Shown: piece after piece, positions 34,241-42,993 of the stretch
Numbering within the stretch: position 1 is the first letter of the stretch
Layout: the number at the start of each line of letters is the position of its first letter
Source: Amnibacterium kyonggiense
GTDB taxonomy: Bacteria; Actinomycetota; Actinomycetes; Actinomycetales; Microbacteriaceae
DNA length: 64,000 bases
NCBI RefSeq assembly: GCF_004364555.1
Contig: NZ_SOAM01000002.1
Span: 496,001 to 560,000, forward strand
Direction: 5' to 3'
Translations under genes and position numbers: made by a program
The notes under the pieces: model-generated
What the model was told of the DNA's origin: nothing
The model's input: the letters and a program-made list of their open reading frames with translations, nothing else
Database searches by the model: none

Positions 34241-34894
34241 TCAGGCCGGCGCGCCTGCCGGCAGGCCGAGCGCGGGCAGCACGACGCCGTCGATGAGGCT
34301 GATCAGGTACTCCCGGTCGACCGGCTTGCGCTGCACGAGCGTGCGGTAGGCGACCATCGACGGGCTGATGTGCGCGACCGTGTCGACGTCGACGCGCGGC
34401 GAGACCTCGCCGCGTGCGATGGCACGCTCGATGAGCGCCCGGTTCAGCCGCGCACGGGGCTCGGTGATCGCCTCGTTCACCGCGTCCGCGAGGCCGGGGT
34501 CGCGCGACAGCATCGAGACGACGGCGCCCATGACGCGCATCTTCCGCTCCGCCTCCTCCATCGAGTGCGGGCGGATGAGTGCGACGAGGTCGCCGCGGAG
34601 GGTGCCGGTGTCGGGCAGGTCCTCGATGCGCGACTGCGCCTGCTTCATGCAGGTCACGGCGTCGATGACGAGGTCGGCCTTCGACGGCCAACGGCGGTAC
34701 AGCGTCGCCTTCCCGGCCTTGGCGCGGGCGGCGACCAGGTCCATCGACATCGCGTCGTAGCCGGTCTCCGCGAGCACGTCGAGCGCCGCGTCGAGGATCT
34801 CGGGGTCGCGCGTGTGGTCGCGCTTGCGGCCGAGGCGGTGGCCTCCGTCGTCCTCGGTCTGCTCGGAGAGCGGGACGGTGTCGAGCTGCGTCAT
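34241..34894 (-). CDS. TetR-family repressor
   Basis: A 217-residue TetR regulator. The HTH lies at about 30-75 (ILDAALDVLAETGYDAMSMDLVAARAKAGKATLYRRWPSKADL), and the ligand-binding helical C-terminal domain follows (TetR_C type with MRVMGAVVSMLSRDPGLADAV). It is divergent from an EmrB/QacA-type exporter gene with an excellent palindrome in between, so it most likely represses that exporter and itself and is released by a toxic substrate. AGGAGG precedes the ATG by about 10 nt. Confidence 0.92.
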   Translation of the reverse strand: MTQLDTVPLSEQTEDDGGHRLGRKRDHTRDPEILDAALDVLAETGYDAMSMDLVAARAKAGKATLYRRWPSKADLVIDAVTCMKQAQSRIEDLPDTGTLRGDLVALIRPHSMEEAERKMRVMGAVVSMLSRDPGLADAVNEAITEPRARLNRALIERAIARGEVSPRVDVDTVAHISPSMVAYRTLVQRKPVDREYLISLIDGVVLPALGLPAGAPA

Positions 34895-34962
34895 CGCGGC
34901 TGGTCCTCCTGTTCGCCTCGGAGTGTACGCCCGATCCGACACGGGCGAGTTCTGGAACTCAC

Positions 34963-34992
34963 CATATCCGGAACTGATGGGTTCCGTATATG
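34963..34992. promoter_or_regulatory. inverted-repeat operator between tetR-type gene and exporter
   Basis: 12-bp arms CATATCCGGAAC / GTTCCGTATATG with one mismatch and a 6-bp spacer TGATGG. Right after it, 10 bp before the exporter ATG, lies TATATG as a possible -10 overlapping the right arm. Position and symmetry fit a TetR operator. Confidence 0.78.
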
Positions 34993-35002
34993 CTCCTCAT
35001 CC

Positions 35003-36526
35003 ATGACCTCCCTCCCCCAGGCCGCGACAGCGGAACCGCCCTCCTCGAAGCGCTGGTGGACGCTCGCCGTCGTCGCGCTCGCGCAGCTGATGGTCGTGCT
35101 CGACGCGACCGTCGTGAACATCGCGCTGCCGTCGGCCCAGGCCGACCTCGGCTTCTCGAACGCGGACCGCCAGTGGGTGGTGACCGCGTACTCGCTCGCG
35201 TTCGGCAGCCTCCTGCTGCTCGGCGGCCGCCTCGGCGACCTCGTCGGCCGCAAGCGGATGTTCGTCATCGGGCTCGTCGGCTTCGCGCTCGCGTCCGCGC
35301 TCGGCGGCGCCGCGCCGACGTTCGGCGTGCTCATCGCCGCCCGCGCCCTGCAGGGCGTCTTCGGCGCGATGCTCGCCCCGACCGCCCTCGCCGTCCTCAC
35401 GACCACGTTCACGATCCCGAAGGAGCGCGCCCGCGCGTTCGGCGTCTTCGGCGCCCTCGCGGGTGCCGGCGGCGCGATCGGGCTGCTGCTCGGCGGCCTC
35501 CTGACGCAGAGCCTCGACTGGCGCTGGAACCTCTACATCAACGACGTGATCGCGGTCGTCGCCGTGATCGGCGCCGTGTTCCTCGTCCCGAACCTGCAGC
35601 GCCAGGGGCCGCGGCCGAAGCTCGACGTGCCCGGCACGCTGCTCGTCTCCGCCGGCCTGTTCAGCCTGGTCTTCGGGTTCTCCAACGCGGAGTCCGACGG
35701 GTGGGACTCCCCCGCCAGCTGGGCCTTCCTCGCCGCGGCCGGCGTGCTGCTGATCGTGTTCGTGGTCTGGCAGACGCGGGCCTCGCACCCGCTGCTGCCC
35801 CTCGCGATCCTCCGGGACCGCAACCGCGCCGCCGCGTACTCGTCGGTCATGATCGCCGGAGCCGGCATGTTCGGCGTCTTCCTGTTCGTCACCTACTACG
35901 TCCAGGCGACGCTGCACTACTCGCCGATCCAGACCGGGGTCGCGTTCCTGCCGATGATCGGCATGCTCGTGCTCGCCGCGCAGCTCGGCACGAACCTGTT
36001 CGTCCCGCGCTTCGGCCCGAAGGTCATGGTCCCGATCGGGATGCTGCTCGCGATGACGGCGATGCTGTTCTTCACACGGCTCGACGTGCACACGGCGTAC
36101 GCACCCGGGCTGCTCGTGCCGCTCATGCTGATGGGCGCCGGGATGGGCTCGATCATGCCCGCCTCGATGCAGACCGCGACGCTCGGCGTCGATCGGCAGT
36201 ACGCCGGCGTGGCGGGCGCGCTCGTGAACACGAGCCAGCAGGTCGGCGGCTCGATCAGCACCGCCCTGCTGAACACGCTCGCGGCGACCGCGGTGACCGA
36301 CTGGGTCACGTCCCACGCGCCCGCCACCGCGGCGACCGCCGCGGAGGCCGCCGTGCACGGCTACGCCACCGCGTACTGGTGGTGCGCGGCGTTCTTCGCG
36401 GGCGGAGCGGTCCTCGCCGCGGTCGTGTTCCGCCGCCGCAACCAGGGCCTCGCGCTCCACACGGCGCACCAGCACGCCGCGCCGGCCGCCGACGCGCGAC
36501 CGGTCCCGGAGGCCGTCGGCGCCTGA
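35003..36526 (+). CDS. MFS multidrug exporter (EmrB/QacA, DHA2 type)
   Basis: A 507-residue transporter with about 14 transmembrane helices. The DHA2 signatures are LMVVLDATVVNIALPSAQADL in the first helix, GGRLGDLVGRKRMF in the loop between helices 2 and 3, LQGVFGAMLAPTALAVL in helix 4 and AGGAIGLLLGG in helix 5 (motif C). It expels drugs or metabolites using the proton gradient. It is controlled by the divergent TetR regulator through the palindrome just upstream. A strong hairpin follows the stop. Confidence 0.93.
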   Translation: MTSLPQAATAEPPSSKRWWTLAVVALAQLMVVLDATVVNIALPSAQADLGFSNADRQWVVTAYSLAFGSLLLLGGRLGDLVGRKRMFVIGLVGFALASALGGAAPTFGVLIAARALQGVFGAMLAPTALAVLTTTFTIPKERARAFGVFGALAGAGGAIGLLLGGLLTQSLDWRWNLYINDVIAVVAVIGAVFLVPNLQRQGPRPKLDVPGTLLVSAGLFSLVFGFSNAESDGWDSPASWAFLAAAGVLLIVFVVWQTRASHPLLPLAILRDRNRAAAYSSVMIAGAGMFGVFLFVTYYVQATLHYSPIQTGVAFLPMIGMLVLAAQLGTNLFVPRFGPKVMVPIGMLLAMTAMLFFTRLDVHTAYAPGLLVPLMLMGAGMGSIMPASMQTATLGVDRQYAGVAGALVNTSQQVGGSISTALLNTLAATAVTDWVTSHAPATAATAAEAAVHGYATAYWWCAAFFAGGAVLAAVVFRRRNQGLALHTAHQHAAPAADARPVPEAVGA

Positions 36527-36538
36527 GCGCACCTCCCG

Positions 36539-36584
36539 GAGGGCCTCCTCCGCCCGGTCAGCGGACCGAGCGGAGGAGGCCCTC
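36539..36584. terminator. 15-bp stem hairpin between convergent genes
   Basis: Perfect 15-bp arms GAGGGCCTCCTCCGC (36539-36553) and GCGGAGGAGGCCCTC (36570-36584) with a 16-nt loop. It begins 13 bp after the exporter stop, and its right arm lies inside the last codons of the convergent epimerase-like gene (EGLLR). It could terminate both transcripts. No T-run is present. Confidence 0.7.
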
Positions 36585-37472
36585 GGCCGTGGAGGCGACG
36601 CTCGGCGACCAGCCGAGCTCCTCCTTCGCCCGCGCGGTCGCCATCGGGATGCTCGAGCGCCGGAGCGCGTCGACGTACGGCAGCGCCCGGAACACCGTGT
36701 CCGGCACGCGGAGCGGCGCGGGAGCGCCGACGGCCCGCGCCGCGGCGTCGAAGAAGTCGTTCCAGCCCGTCGCGCGGTCGTCGCCCACGTTGTAGGACCT
36801 GCCCGGCCTGCCGCGCTCGAGGGCGGCGACGGTCGCGGCCGCCGCGTCGGGCACGAAGACGTAGGAGTGCACGCCTCCCCCGCTCCGCGGCACCGGCAGC
36901 GCCCGGCGGTGCAGCAGCCGCGCGAGCGGTCCGATCGAGTCCGGGCCGTAGAACAGCCCGTACCGGAGCGCGACGCCCTCGATGCCGGGCGTCGATCGGG
37001 TCAGGCGCTCCGCCGCCTTCAGCGCCTCGATGATCGGCCGGAGCCGCGGCTCGGTGCGGCCCGGCACCGCGAAGGGCGCGCCCTCCGCGATCGGCTCCGG
37101 CCCGCGCGGGACGAAGCCGTAGCCGCCGAGGAACGACTGCGTCACCATCCGCGTCGCGCCGACGGCCTCCGCGAGGCGCAGGAGGTGCGACGTGCCGACC
37201 GTCCGCAGCCGGTTCGTCGCGTCGAGGTCGCGGTACCGCAGCGGGATCCCGCGGATGGCGGTCAGCTCGTGGATCACCGCATCCGCGCGGACGCCCTTCG
37301 CGGCGGCGAGGAGCGCGTCGTGGTCGAGGACGTCCGCGACGACCGCGCCGGACCAGCCGAGGCCCTCCACGGGTCGGCGGCTGATGCCGATCACCTCGTG
37401 CCCGCGCGCGAGCAGCTGCTCGACGAGCGGCCGGCCCACGGTGCCGGTCGCGCCGGCGACGATGACCCGCAT
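36558..37472 (-). CDS. NAD-dependent epimerase/dehydratase-family protein
   Basis: A 304-residue extended SDR. The N-terminal Rossmann motif is VIVAGATGTVGRPLVEQLLARG. The catalytic Tyr region is not the standard YxxxK; GGYGFVPRG appears in its place. Further matches are GVALRYGLFYGP and the C-terminal substrate region SYNVGDDRATGWNDF. It probably acts as an NAD(P)-dependent reductase or epimerase on a sugar nucleotide or similar compound; the substrate is unknown. ATG 37472 is used because the Rossmann strand starts directly after it. Confidence 0.82.
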   Translation of the reverse strand: MRVIVAGATGTVGRPLVEQLLARGHEVIGISRRPVEGLGWSGAVVADVLDHDALLAAAKGVRADAVIHELTAIRGIPLRYRDLDATNRLRTVGTSHLLRLAEAVGATRMVTQSFLGGYGFVPRGPEPIAEGAPFAVPGRTEPRLRPIIEALKAAERLTRSTPGIEGVALRYGLFYGPDSIGPLARLLHRRALPVPRSGGGVHSYVFVPDAAAATVAALERGRPGRSYNVGDDRATGWNDFFDAAARAVGAPAPLRVPDTVFRALPYVDALRRSSIPMATARAKEELGWSPSVASTAEGLLRSVR

Positions 37473-37505
37473 CGCTCGACTCTGCCACCGCCGAACCGCT
37501 CGTTG

Positions 37506-37586
37506 CACGGATCAGGACGGATCGGCCGACACGCCGTTCGCTGAGGTCCCCGCTACGGCGTGTCGGCCCGTTCGTCCTGATCCGTG
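37506..37586. terminator. branched palindromic element downstream of csn operon
   Basis: Nested inverted repeat. The outer stem is CACGGATCAGGACG (37506-37519) / CGTCCTGATCCGTG (37573-37586). The inner stem is GGCCGACACGCCGT (37524-37537) / ACGGCGTGTCGGCC (37555-37568). Both are perfect 14-bp stems, separated by a 4-by-4 internal loop and closed by a 17-nt loop. It starts 5 bp after the stop of the kinase gene. A related element with the CGGCGTGTCGG core occurs at 45055-45124. Confidence 0.72.
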
Positions 37587-37591
37587 AAATC

Positions 37592-38581
37592 TCAGCGGGA
37601 GGGGAGGGCGGCGACGACCTCGTCCCGGGCCACGGTCAGCGCCTCGGGCGGGGCGCCCGCCGCCTCGAGGGCGAGCAGGGCGGCCCCGACGACGGGCGGC
37701 TCGACGACCCAGGTCGGACGGGCGAGCGGCGCACGCTCGGCGAGCCCCGCGACGACGCCGGCGACCAGCCGCGGCGACCGGCCCGCGAGCACGCTGCCGC
37801 CGAGCACGACCGGCAGCGGGGTGGACTGGAGGTCCAGGCGGCGCAGGAGGACGTCGGCCATCACGACGACCTCCTCGGCCTGCCGGTCCACGACCGACGC
37901 GGCGACCGCGTCCCCGGCCTCCGCGGCCGCGAACAGGGCGGGCGTCAGGTCGTTGAGCGCCTCCCGCGGGATGCGGCCGAAGTGGAGCCCCTCGACCACC
38001 GCGCGGACGGTCGCCGTGCCGAACGCGCCCGTCACCACCTCGCGGAGGGCGGTCGCCGGGCCGCGGCCGTCCTCCGCGCGGATCGCGTGCCACAGCGCGG
38101 CGGGGCCGAGGCCGGAGCCGCCACCCCAGTCGCCGGAGATCTCGCCGAGCGCCGGGAAGCGCGCGGAGGCGCCGTCGGCGCGGACGCCGATCGCGTTGAT
38201 GCCGGTCCCGCAGACGACGGCGACCGCGTCCTTCGCCGCGGTGCCCGCGCGCAGCAGGGCGAAGAGGTCGTTCTCCGCGGTCAGCGGGGCGAGCGCCGTC
38301 CAGTGCTGGAGCCGCCGCCGGGCCTCGGCGAGCTCCTCCTGCAGGTCGAGGCCGGCCAGGTAGACGTGCTGGAGGAGCACGGTCCGGTCGGACGCCGCCG
38401 CGAGCACCGCGGCCCGCAGCCGGTCGAGCTCCTCGCGCACCGGCGGCCAGCCGGCCACCTGCGGGTTCCCGCCGCGGCCGCGCTCGTGGGCGAGCACGCG
38501 GCCGTCGAGGCCGATCGCGAGCACGTCCGTCTTCGACCCGCCCCCGTCGGCGGCGAGCACGACGGGCGCGGCGGCGCTCAC
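37592..38581 (-). CDS. csnK: BadF/BcrA-type N-acetylglucosamine/glucosamine kinase
   Basis: A 329-residue ASKHA-fold kinase. The phosphate-1 motif is VVLAADGGGSKTDVLAIGL, with the adenosine/phosphate-2 region VAVVCGTGINAIGV and SGDWGGGSGLG between them; VVLGGSVLAG follows in the C-terminal half. It matches the BadF/BadG ATPase family that phosphorylates N-acetylglucosamine and related amino sugars. Start GTG overlaps the stop of the GH4 gene (GTGA). It is the last gene of the chitosan operon and corresponds to CsnK of the Streptomyces csnR-K operon; assignment as glucosamine/chitosan-oligomer kinase rests on family plus gene order. Confidence 0.85.
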   Translation of the reverse strand: MSAAAPVVLAADGGGSKTDVLAIGLDGRVLAHERGRGGNPQVAGWPPVREELDRLRAAVLAAASDRTVLLQHVYLAGLDLQEELAEARRRLQHWTALAPLTAENDLFALLRAGTAAKDAVAVVCGTGINAIGVRADGASARFPALGEISGDWGGGSGLGPAALWHAIRAEDGRGPATALREVVTGAFGTATVRAVVEGLHFGRIPREALNDLTPALFAAAEAGDAVAASVVDRQAEEVVVMADVLLRRLDLQSTPLPVVLGGSVLAGRSPRLVAGVVAGLAERAPLARPTWVVEPPVVGAALLALEAAGAPPEALTVARDEVVAALPSR

Positions 38582-39849
38582 GCCCACGCGAGGTGCCGCG
38601 CGTTCGCCGCGAGCAGCAGGTCGGTCAGGCGCTCGGCCCGGTCGAAGTCCCGGACGAGCGGGTGCGCCCACATCGCGTGCAGCACGCGGTCCCGCCCACC
38701 GTGCTTCGCGGCGTCGAGCGCGAGCCGCTCGTACCCGGCGACGTCCGCGATCAGCGATCGGACGTCGTCGGCGAGCGGCGCCACCGGCAGCGGCACCGCA
38801 CCGTCCGCGGTGACCCGGCTCGGCACCTCGATCACGTGGTCGTCCGGCAGGAACGGGAGGATCCCGTCGTTCCGCACGTCGAGCACCTGCACGTCGCCGC
38901 GGTCGGTCGTGAGCGAGACGAGCAGGTCGATCGCCGCCTCCGAGTAGAAGGCGCCGCCGCGGCGCTCGAGCTCCTCCGGCTTCGTGTCGATCGCCGGGTC
39001 CCCGTACTTGGCGAGCAGCGCGCGCTCCACCTCCTGCACCACCTGCGCCCGGGTCGGCTCGCGGAGCTGCTCGCGGAGCACCTCCTCGTGCGCGTAGTAG
39101 TAGCGGAGGTAGTAGGAGGGCACCGCCTGCTGGAGGGTGAGCAGCGGCGCGGGCAGCTCGACCTCCTCGGCGAGGTCGGTCAGGTCCTCGGCGAGCAGCT
39201 CCGGCAGCACGTCGCCGCGGCCGTCGACGTGGACGCCGAGCTCCCACGTGAGGTGGTTGAGGCCGACGTGGTCGAGCCGCACGGCCGACGGTGCGACGTC
39301 GAACCGCGCGGCGAAGCGGCGCTGGAAGCCGATCGCGACGTTGCAGAGCCCGACGGCGCGGTGGCCCTCCGACAGCAGGGCCCGGGTCACGATGCCGACC
39401 GGGTTCGTGAAGTCGACGATCCACGCGCCGGGCTTCGCGTAGCGCCGCACGGCCTCCGCCGCCTCGAGCACCACCGGCACGGTCCGCAGCGCCTTCGCGA
39501 ACCCGCCCGGGCCCGTGGTCTCCTGCCCGATGACGCCCGCCTCGTGGGGCCAGGTCTCGTCCCCGTGCCGCGCGTCCTGCCCGCCGACCCGCAGCTGGAA
39601 CAGCACCGCGTCGGCGCCCGCGACGCCGGCGACGAGGTCGTCGGTCGCGTGGACCGTGCCCGGATGGCCGCCGCGGGCGAACATCCGCTGCGCCATGCCG
39701 CCGACGAGGCGGCGGCGCTCCTCCGACGGGTCGACGAGCCACAGCTCGTCCAACGGCAGCACGTCGCGGTGGCGGAGGAAGCCGTCGATCAGCTCCGGTG
39801 TGTACGTCGACCCGCCGCCGACGATCGCGAGCTTCATGCCAGTGGTCAT
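38578..39849 (-). CDS. csnH: GH4 6-phospho-beta-glucosidase-like glycosidase
   Basis: A 423-residue NAD-dependent family 4 glycosidase. The dinucleotide motif LAIVGGGSTYTPELIDG lies at the N-terminus. The metal/catalytic segments are VDFTNPVGIVT and GLCNVAIGFQ, and HVGLNHLTW marks the sugar-binding core. The family uses NAD+ and Mn2+ and a redox mechanism on (often phosphorylated) glycosides. I take ATG 39849, overlapping the upstream permease stop (ATGA), rather than the internal ATG at 39837. Position fits CsnH, the cytoplasmic enzyme that splits imported chitosan oligosaccharides. Confidence 0.85.
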   Translation of the reverse strand: MTTGMKLAIVGGGSTYTPELIDGFLRHRDVLPLDELWLVDPSEERRRLVGGMAQRMFARGGHPGTVHATDDLVAGVAGADAVLFQLRVGGQDARHGDETWPHEAGVIGQETTGPGGFAKALRTVPVVLEAAEAVRRYAKPGAWIVDFTNPVGIVTRALLSEGHRAVGLCNVAIGFQRRFAARFDVAPSAVRLDHVGLNHLTWELGVHVDGRGDVLPELLAEDLTDLAEEVELPAPLLTLQQAVPSYYLRYYYAHEEVLREQLREPTRAQVVQEVERALLAKYGDPAIDTKPEELERRGGAFYSEAAIDLLVSLTTDRGDVQVLDVRNDGILPFLPDDHVIEVPSRVTADGAVPLPVAPLADDVRSLIADVAGYERLALDAAKHGGRDRVLHAMWAHPLVRDFDRAERLTDLLLAANARHLAWA

Positions 39850-40718
39850 CCCTTCACCCCGGTGAGCGCGATGCCTTCGACGAAGGCCTTCTGCGCGAAG
39901 AAGAAGATGACGACGACCGGGATCGTGATGATCACCGTCATCGCCATCGTGATGCTCCAGTCCGTGCCGTGCACGCCGCGGAACGTGGCGAGCCCGTAGG
40001 CGATCGGCCAGGAGGCGCTGTTCTCGCTCGTGTACAGCAGCGGGCCGTAGTAGTCGTTCCACGAGTTGAAGAACAGGAAGATCGCGGCCGCCGCGATGCC
40101 CGGCCGCGCCATGGGCAGCACGACGCGCCACAGCACGCCCCACTCCCCGCACCCGTCGACCCGGGCGGCGTCCGCGAACTCCGCCGGCAGGGTCAGGAAG
40201 AACTGGCGCATCAGGAAGATCGAGAACGCGTCGCCGAGCAGGTTCGGCAGGATGAGCGGCCACAGCGTGCCCGTGAGGTGGAGCTGCGACCAGAAGACGT
40301 ACACCGGCACCGCGGTCACCTGCGGCGGCAGCAGCATCGCGACGACGATCGCCGTGAACAGGAGGCCCGCGCCGCGGAACCGCACCGTGGCGAGCGCGTA
40401 CGCGGCCGGCACGGACGACACGAGCATGAACACCGTCGAGAGCACGGCGTAGAGCGCGGAGTTCCCGAACCACTGCGCCAGCGGCACGGTCCGGAACACG
40501 CGGACGTAGTTCCCCCAGTCCCACACCTTCGGGATGATCGACGCGGTCAGCGCCTGCTGGCTCGTCATCAGCGACGTCAGCACGACGAACACGACCGGCG
40601 CGAGCGCGAGGACCGCGAGCGCGACGAGCGCCGCGTGCTCCGCGATCCAGACGAGCGCGCGCCTCCCCCGCCCCGACGCCGGCTGCACGCGCGGCCGGGC
40701 GGTCACGACGGCGGTCAC
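39846..40718 (-). CDS. csnG: ABC sugar-importer permease, MalG type
   Basis: A 290-residue inner-membrane permease with about six transmembrane helices. It carries the EAA loop typical of binding-protein-dependent importers (EFADAARVDGCGEWGVLWRVVLPMARPG). GTGA overlaps at both ends couple it to the other permease and the GH4 gene. It pairs with the upstream permease and the lipoprotein as a carbohydrate-uptake-type importer (CUT1); no ATPase gene is in the operon, so a shared MsiK-like ATPase is expected, as in Streptomyces. Confidence 0.88.
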   Translation of the reverse strand: MTAVVTARPRVQPASGRGRRALVWIAEHAALVALAVLALAPVVFVVLTSLMTSQQALTASIIPKVWDWGNYVRVFRTVPLAQWFGNSALYAVLSTVFMLVSSVPAAYALATVRFRGAGLLFTAIVVAMLLPPQVTAVPVYVFWSQLHLTGTLWPLILPNLLGDAFSIFLMRQFFLTLPAEFADAARVDGCGEWGVLWRVVLPMARPGIAAAAIFLFFNSWNDYYGPLLYTSENSASWPIAYGLATFRGVHGTDWSITMAMTVIITIPVVVIFFFAQKAFVEGIALTGVKG

Positions 40719-41677
40719 GACGCCATCCGGAACACACTGATGCGACGCATCGTGAGCCCGAGCAGCACGGCTGAGATCACGAACAGCACGACGGCCATCG
40801 CGGACGCGTAGCCGAGCTGGTACTCAGCGAAGCCGTGCGCGTAGAGGTACTCGGTGTAGGTCAGGAGCGACTGGTTCGGGTAGCCGAGCCCGGTCGCCGT
40901 GCCCTGGCCGACCGTCGCCTTGCCGCTCGCGACGCCGGAGGCGACGGCCGCCTCCGTGAAGTACTGCAGCGCGGCGATCACCCCGGTCACGACGGCGAAG
41001 CCGATGACCGGCGCGATCGTCGGGAGGGTGATGAACCGCACCTTCTGCACGCCGCTCGCGCCGTCGAGGCCCGCGGCCTCGTAGAGGTCGCGCGGCACGT
41101 CGAGCATCGCGGCGAGGAAGACGATCATCAGGTCGCCGGTCACCCAGACGCCCAGGATCACGAGCGACGGCTTGGCGAGCGCCGGGTCGTTGAACCAGAG
41201 CGGGCTCTGGATGCCGAACGCCTGCAGCACGGTCGCGACCGGGCCGGTGCCGGGGTTGAACAGGAAGACGAACGCGACGACGGAGGCGACCGGCGGCACG
41301 AGCGCGGGCAGGTAGAGCAGCGTGCGCCAGACGCCGGAGCCGCGCCGGACGCGGGCGAGCAGCCCGGCGACGAGCATCGCGCACACCGTCCGCACCGGGA
41401 CCAGGATCACGACGAACCAGAGCGTGTTCAGCGCCGCCGTGCCGACGTCCGGGTCCTGCGTGAAGAGGTACGTGTAGTTCAGCAGTCCGACGAACTGCGG
41501 CGCGGAGAGCAGGTCGAAGCGGGTGAAGGACAGCAGCACGCTGACGACCAGCGGAAGGCCGAAGAAGAGCACCAGGCCCGCGATCGCCGGAGCGAGCATC
41601 ACGAGCGCGGTCCGCCGACGGCGCCCCTCGAGGGAGCGCCGCCGCGGCCGCCGGACGGCGGCGACGGTCACGGTCAC
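40715..41677 (-). CDS. csnF: ABC sugar-importer permease, MalF type
   Basis: A 320-residue permease, six helices, N-terminal basic tail (VRRPRRRS), and an EAA-type motif LYEAAGLDGASGVQKVRFITLPTIAPV. GTG 41677 overlaps the binding-protein stop (GTGA); a second in-frame GTG occurs two codons later. It forms the channel with the MalG-type partner for import of chitosan oligosaccharides, by analogy with CsnF. Confidence 0.88.
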   Translation of the reverse strand: MTVTVAAVRRPRRRSLEGRRRRTALVMLAPAIAGLVLFFGLPLVVSVLLSFTRFDLLSAPQFVGLLNYTYLFTQDPDVGTAALNTLWFVVILVPVRTVCAMLVAGLLARVRRGSGVWRTLLYLPALVPPVASVVAFVFLFNPGTGPVATVLQAFGIQSPLWFNDPALAKPSLVILGVWVTGDLMIVFLAAMLDVPRDLYEAAGLDGASGVQKVRFITLPTIAPVIGFAVVTGVIAALQYFTEAAVASGVASGKATVGQGTATGLGYPNQSLLTYTEYLYAHGFAEYQLGYASAMAVVLFVISAVLLGLTMRRISVFRMAS

Positions 41678-42993
41678 GGCCCGCTCAGCGCGTTCGCGTC
41701 GTCGATGGTCGAGTCGAGCTTCTTCAGGATCGCGTCCAGGTCGCCGCCGTGGGTCTGGTAGTCGTCCCACGACTCCTCGAAGTCGTTCAGGTACGCGGCG
41801 CCGTTCTTGCTCGCGGGCGACGTGATCGTCCTCGGGTTCTTCGCCGCGTCGACGAAGGTCTTGTACTGGTCGCCCACCTGCAGGTCGGACGAGTTCAGGG
41901 CGGAGGTCAGGGTCGGCACGTTCTTCAGCCCGTTGCCGAGCAGCACCTGCGTCCTGGTGTCGAGCGCGAGGTACTTCAGCAGCGCCCACGCGGCCTCGGG
42001 GTTCGTGGCGCCCTTGCCGATGCCCGCGATGTTGCCGGTGATGTAGGTCGCCCCGTACATGTCGGTGTGGTTCGACGCGGTCGGGAACGGCGCGGTCGCG
42101 TACTGCACGTCCGCCTTGTCGGAGGCGATGAAGGCGGTGCGCCACTCGCCGTCGAGCACCATGGCGATCCGCCCCTTCTCGAACGGGGTGTCGGCGGCGA
42201 ACTCCTGGCCGAGGCCGGCGGTGAAGCGCTGCAGCTTGGCGTAGCCGATCCTGTCGACGAAGCCCTTCTGCCACTGCATCAGGGCCTTCCAGTCGGCCGA
42301 CTTCCCGATGACCGAGTCCTCCTTCGCGTCGAGGAACTTCCCGTCGATGATCGCCGAGAAGTGCTGCGGGGTGTTCTCCTGGAAGCCCATGAGCGGGTTG
42401 AAGCCGAGGGTCTTGATCGAGCCGTCCGGGTTGTAGGTCGTCAGCTTCAGCGCGTCCGCCTCGAGCTCGTCGAGCGTCTTCGGCGGCGTGCTGATGCCCG
42501 CCTTCTGCAGCAGGTCCGTGTTCATGTAGAGCGCGGTCGCGTCGGAGAGCACCGGCAGCACGCACCGCTTGCCCTTGTACTGCGTGTAGGAGCGGACCGC
42601 TGCGGGCAGCGAGCCGAGGTCCACGCGGTCGCGCGCGATGTACGGCTTCAGATCGCGGAACGCCCCGGTCGAGCAGAACGTGCCGACGATGTCCGTCGAG
42701 TACGACAGCCCGAGGTCGATCGGCTGGCCGGCGCTGATCGCCTTCTGCAGCTTCTCGTCGTCCTGCCCGTCGTGGATGACGACGTGGACCTTCGGGTTCG
42801 CCTTCTCGAACGCCGTGACCGCCGTCTTCAGCACGCCCGCCTCGCGGCCGGTGAAGAAGTGCCAGAAGGAGACGGTGCCCTGCACGGTCGTCGGCGCCTT
42901 CGAGGCGATGGCGTCGCCGCCTCCCGTGCTGCAGCCGGCGAGGAGGAGGACGGCGGCGGCCGCGACCGCGGCGGCTGCTCGGATGCGGGTCAC
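41674..42993 (-). CDS. csnE: ABC sugar-binding lipoprotein
   Basis: A 439-residue extracytoplasmic solute-binding protein of the carbohydrate-uptake type. The signal peptide ends in the lipobox LLAGC (Cys21), so it is lipid-anchored. The mature part begins TVQGTVSFWHFFTGREAG, typical of family 1 sugar-binding proteins. GTG 42993 overlaps the regulator's stop (GTGA). Within the operon it would capture chitosan oligosaccharides released by the secreted chitosanase; it corresponds to CsnE. Confidence 0.88.
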   Translation of the reverse strand: MTRIRAAAAVAAAAVLLLAGCSTGGGDAIASKAPTTVQGTVSFWHFFTGREAGVLKTAVTAFEKANPKVHVVIHDGQDDEKLQKAISAGQPIDLGLSYSTDIVGTFCSTGAFRDLKPYIARDRVDLGSLPAAVRSYTQYKGKRCVLPVLSDATALYMNTDLLQKAGISTPPKTLDELEADALKLTTYNPDGSIKTLGFNPLMGFQENTPQHFSAIIDGKFLDAKEDSVIGKSADWKALMQWQKGFVDRIGYAKLQRFTAGLGQEFAADTPFEKGRIAMVLDGEWRTAFIASDKADVQYATAPFPTASNHTDMYGATYITGNIAGIGKGATNPEAAWALLKYLALDTRTQVLLGNGLKNVPTLTSALNSSDLQVGDQYKTFVDAAKNPRTITSPASKNGAAYLNDFEESWDDYQTHGGDLDAILKKLDSTIDDANALSGP

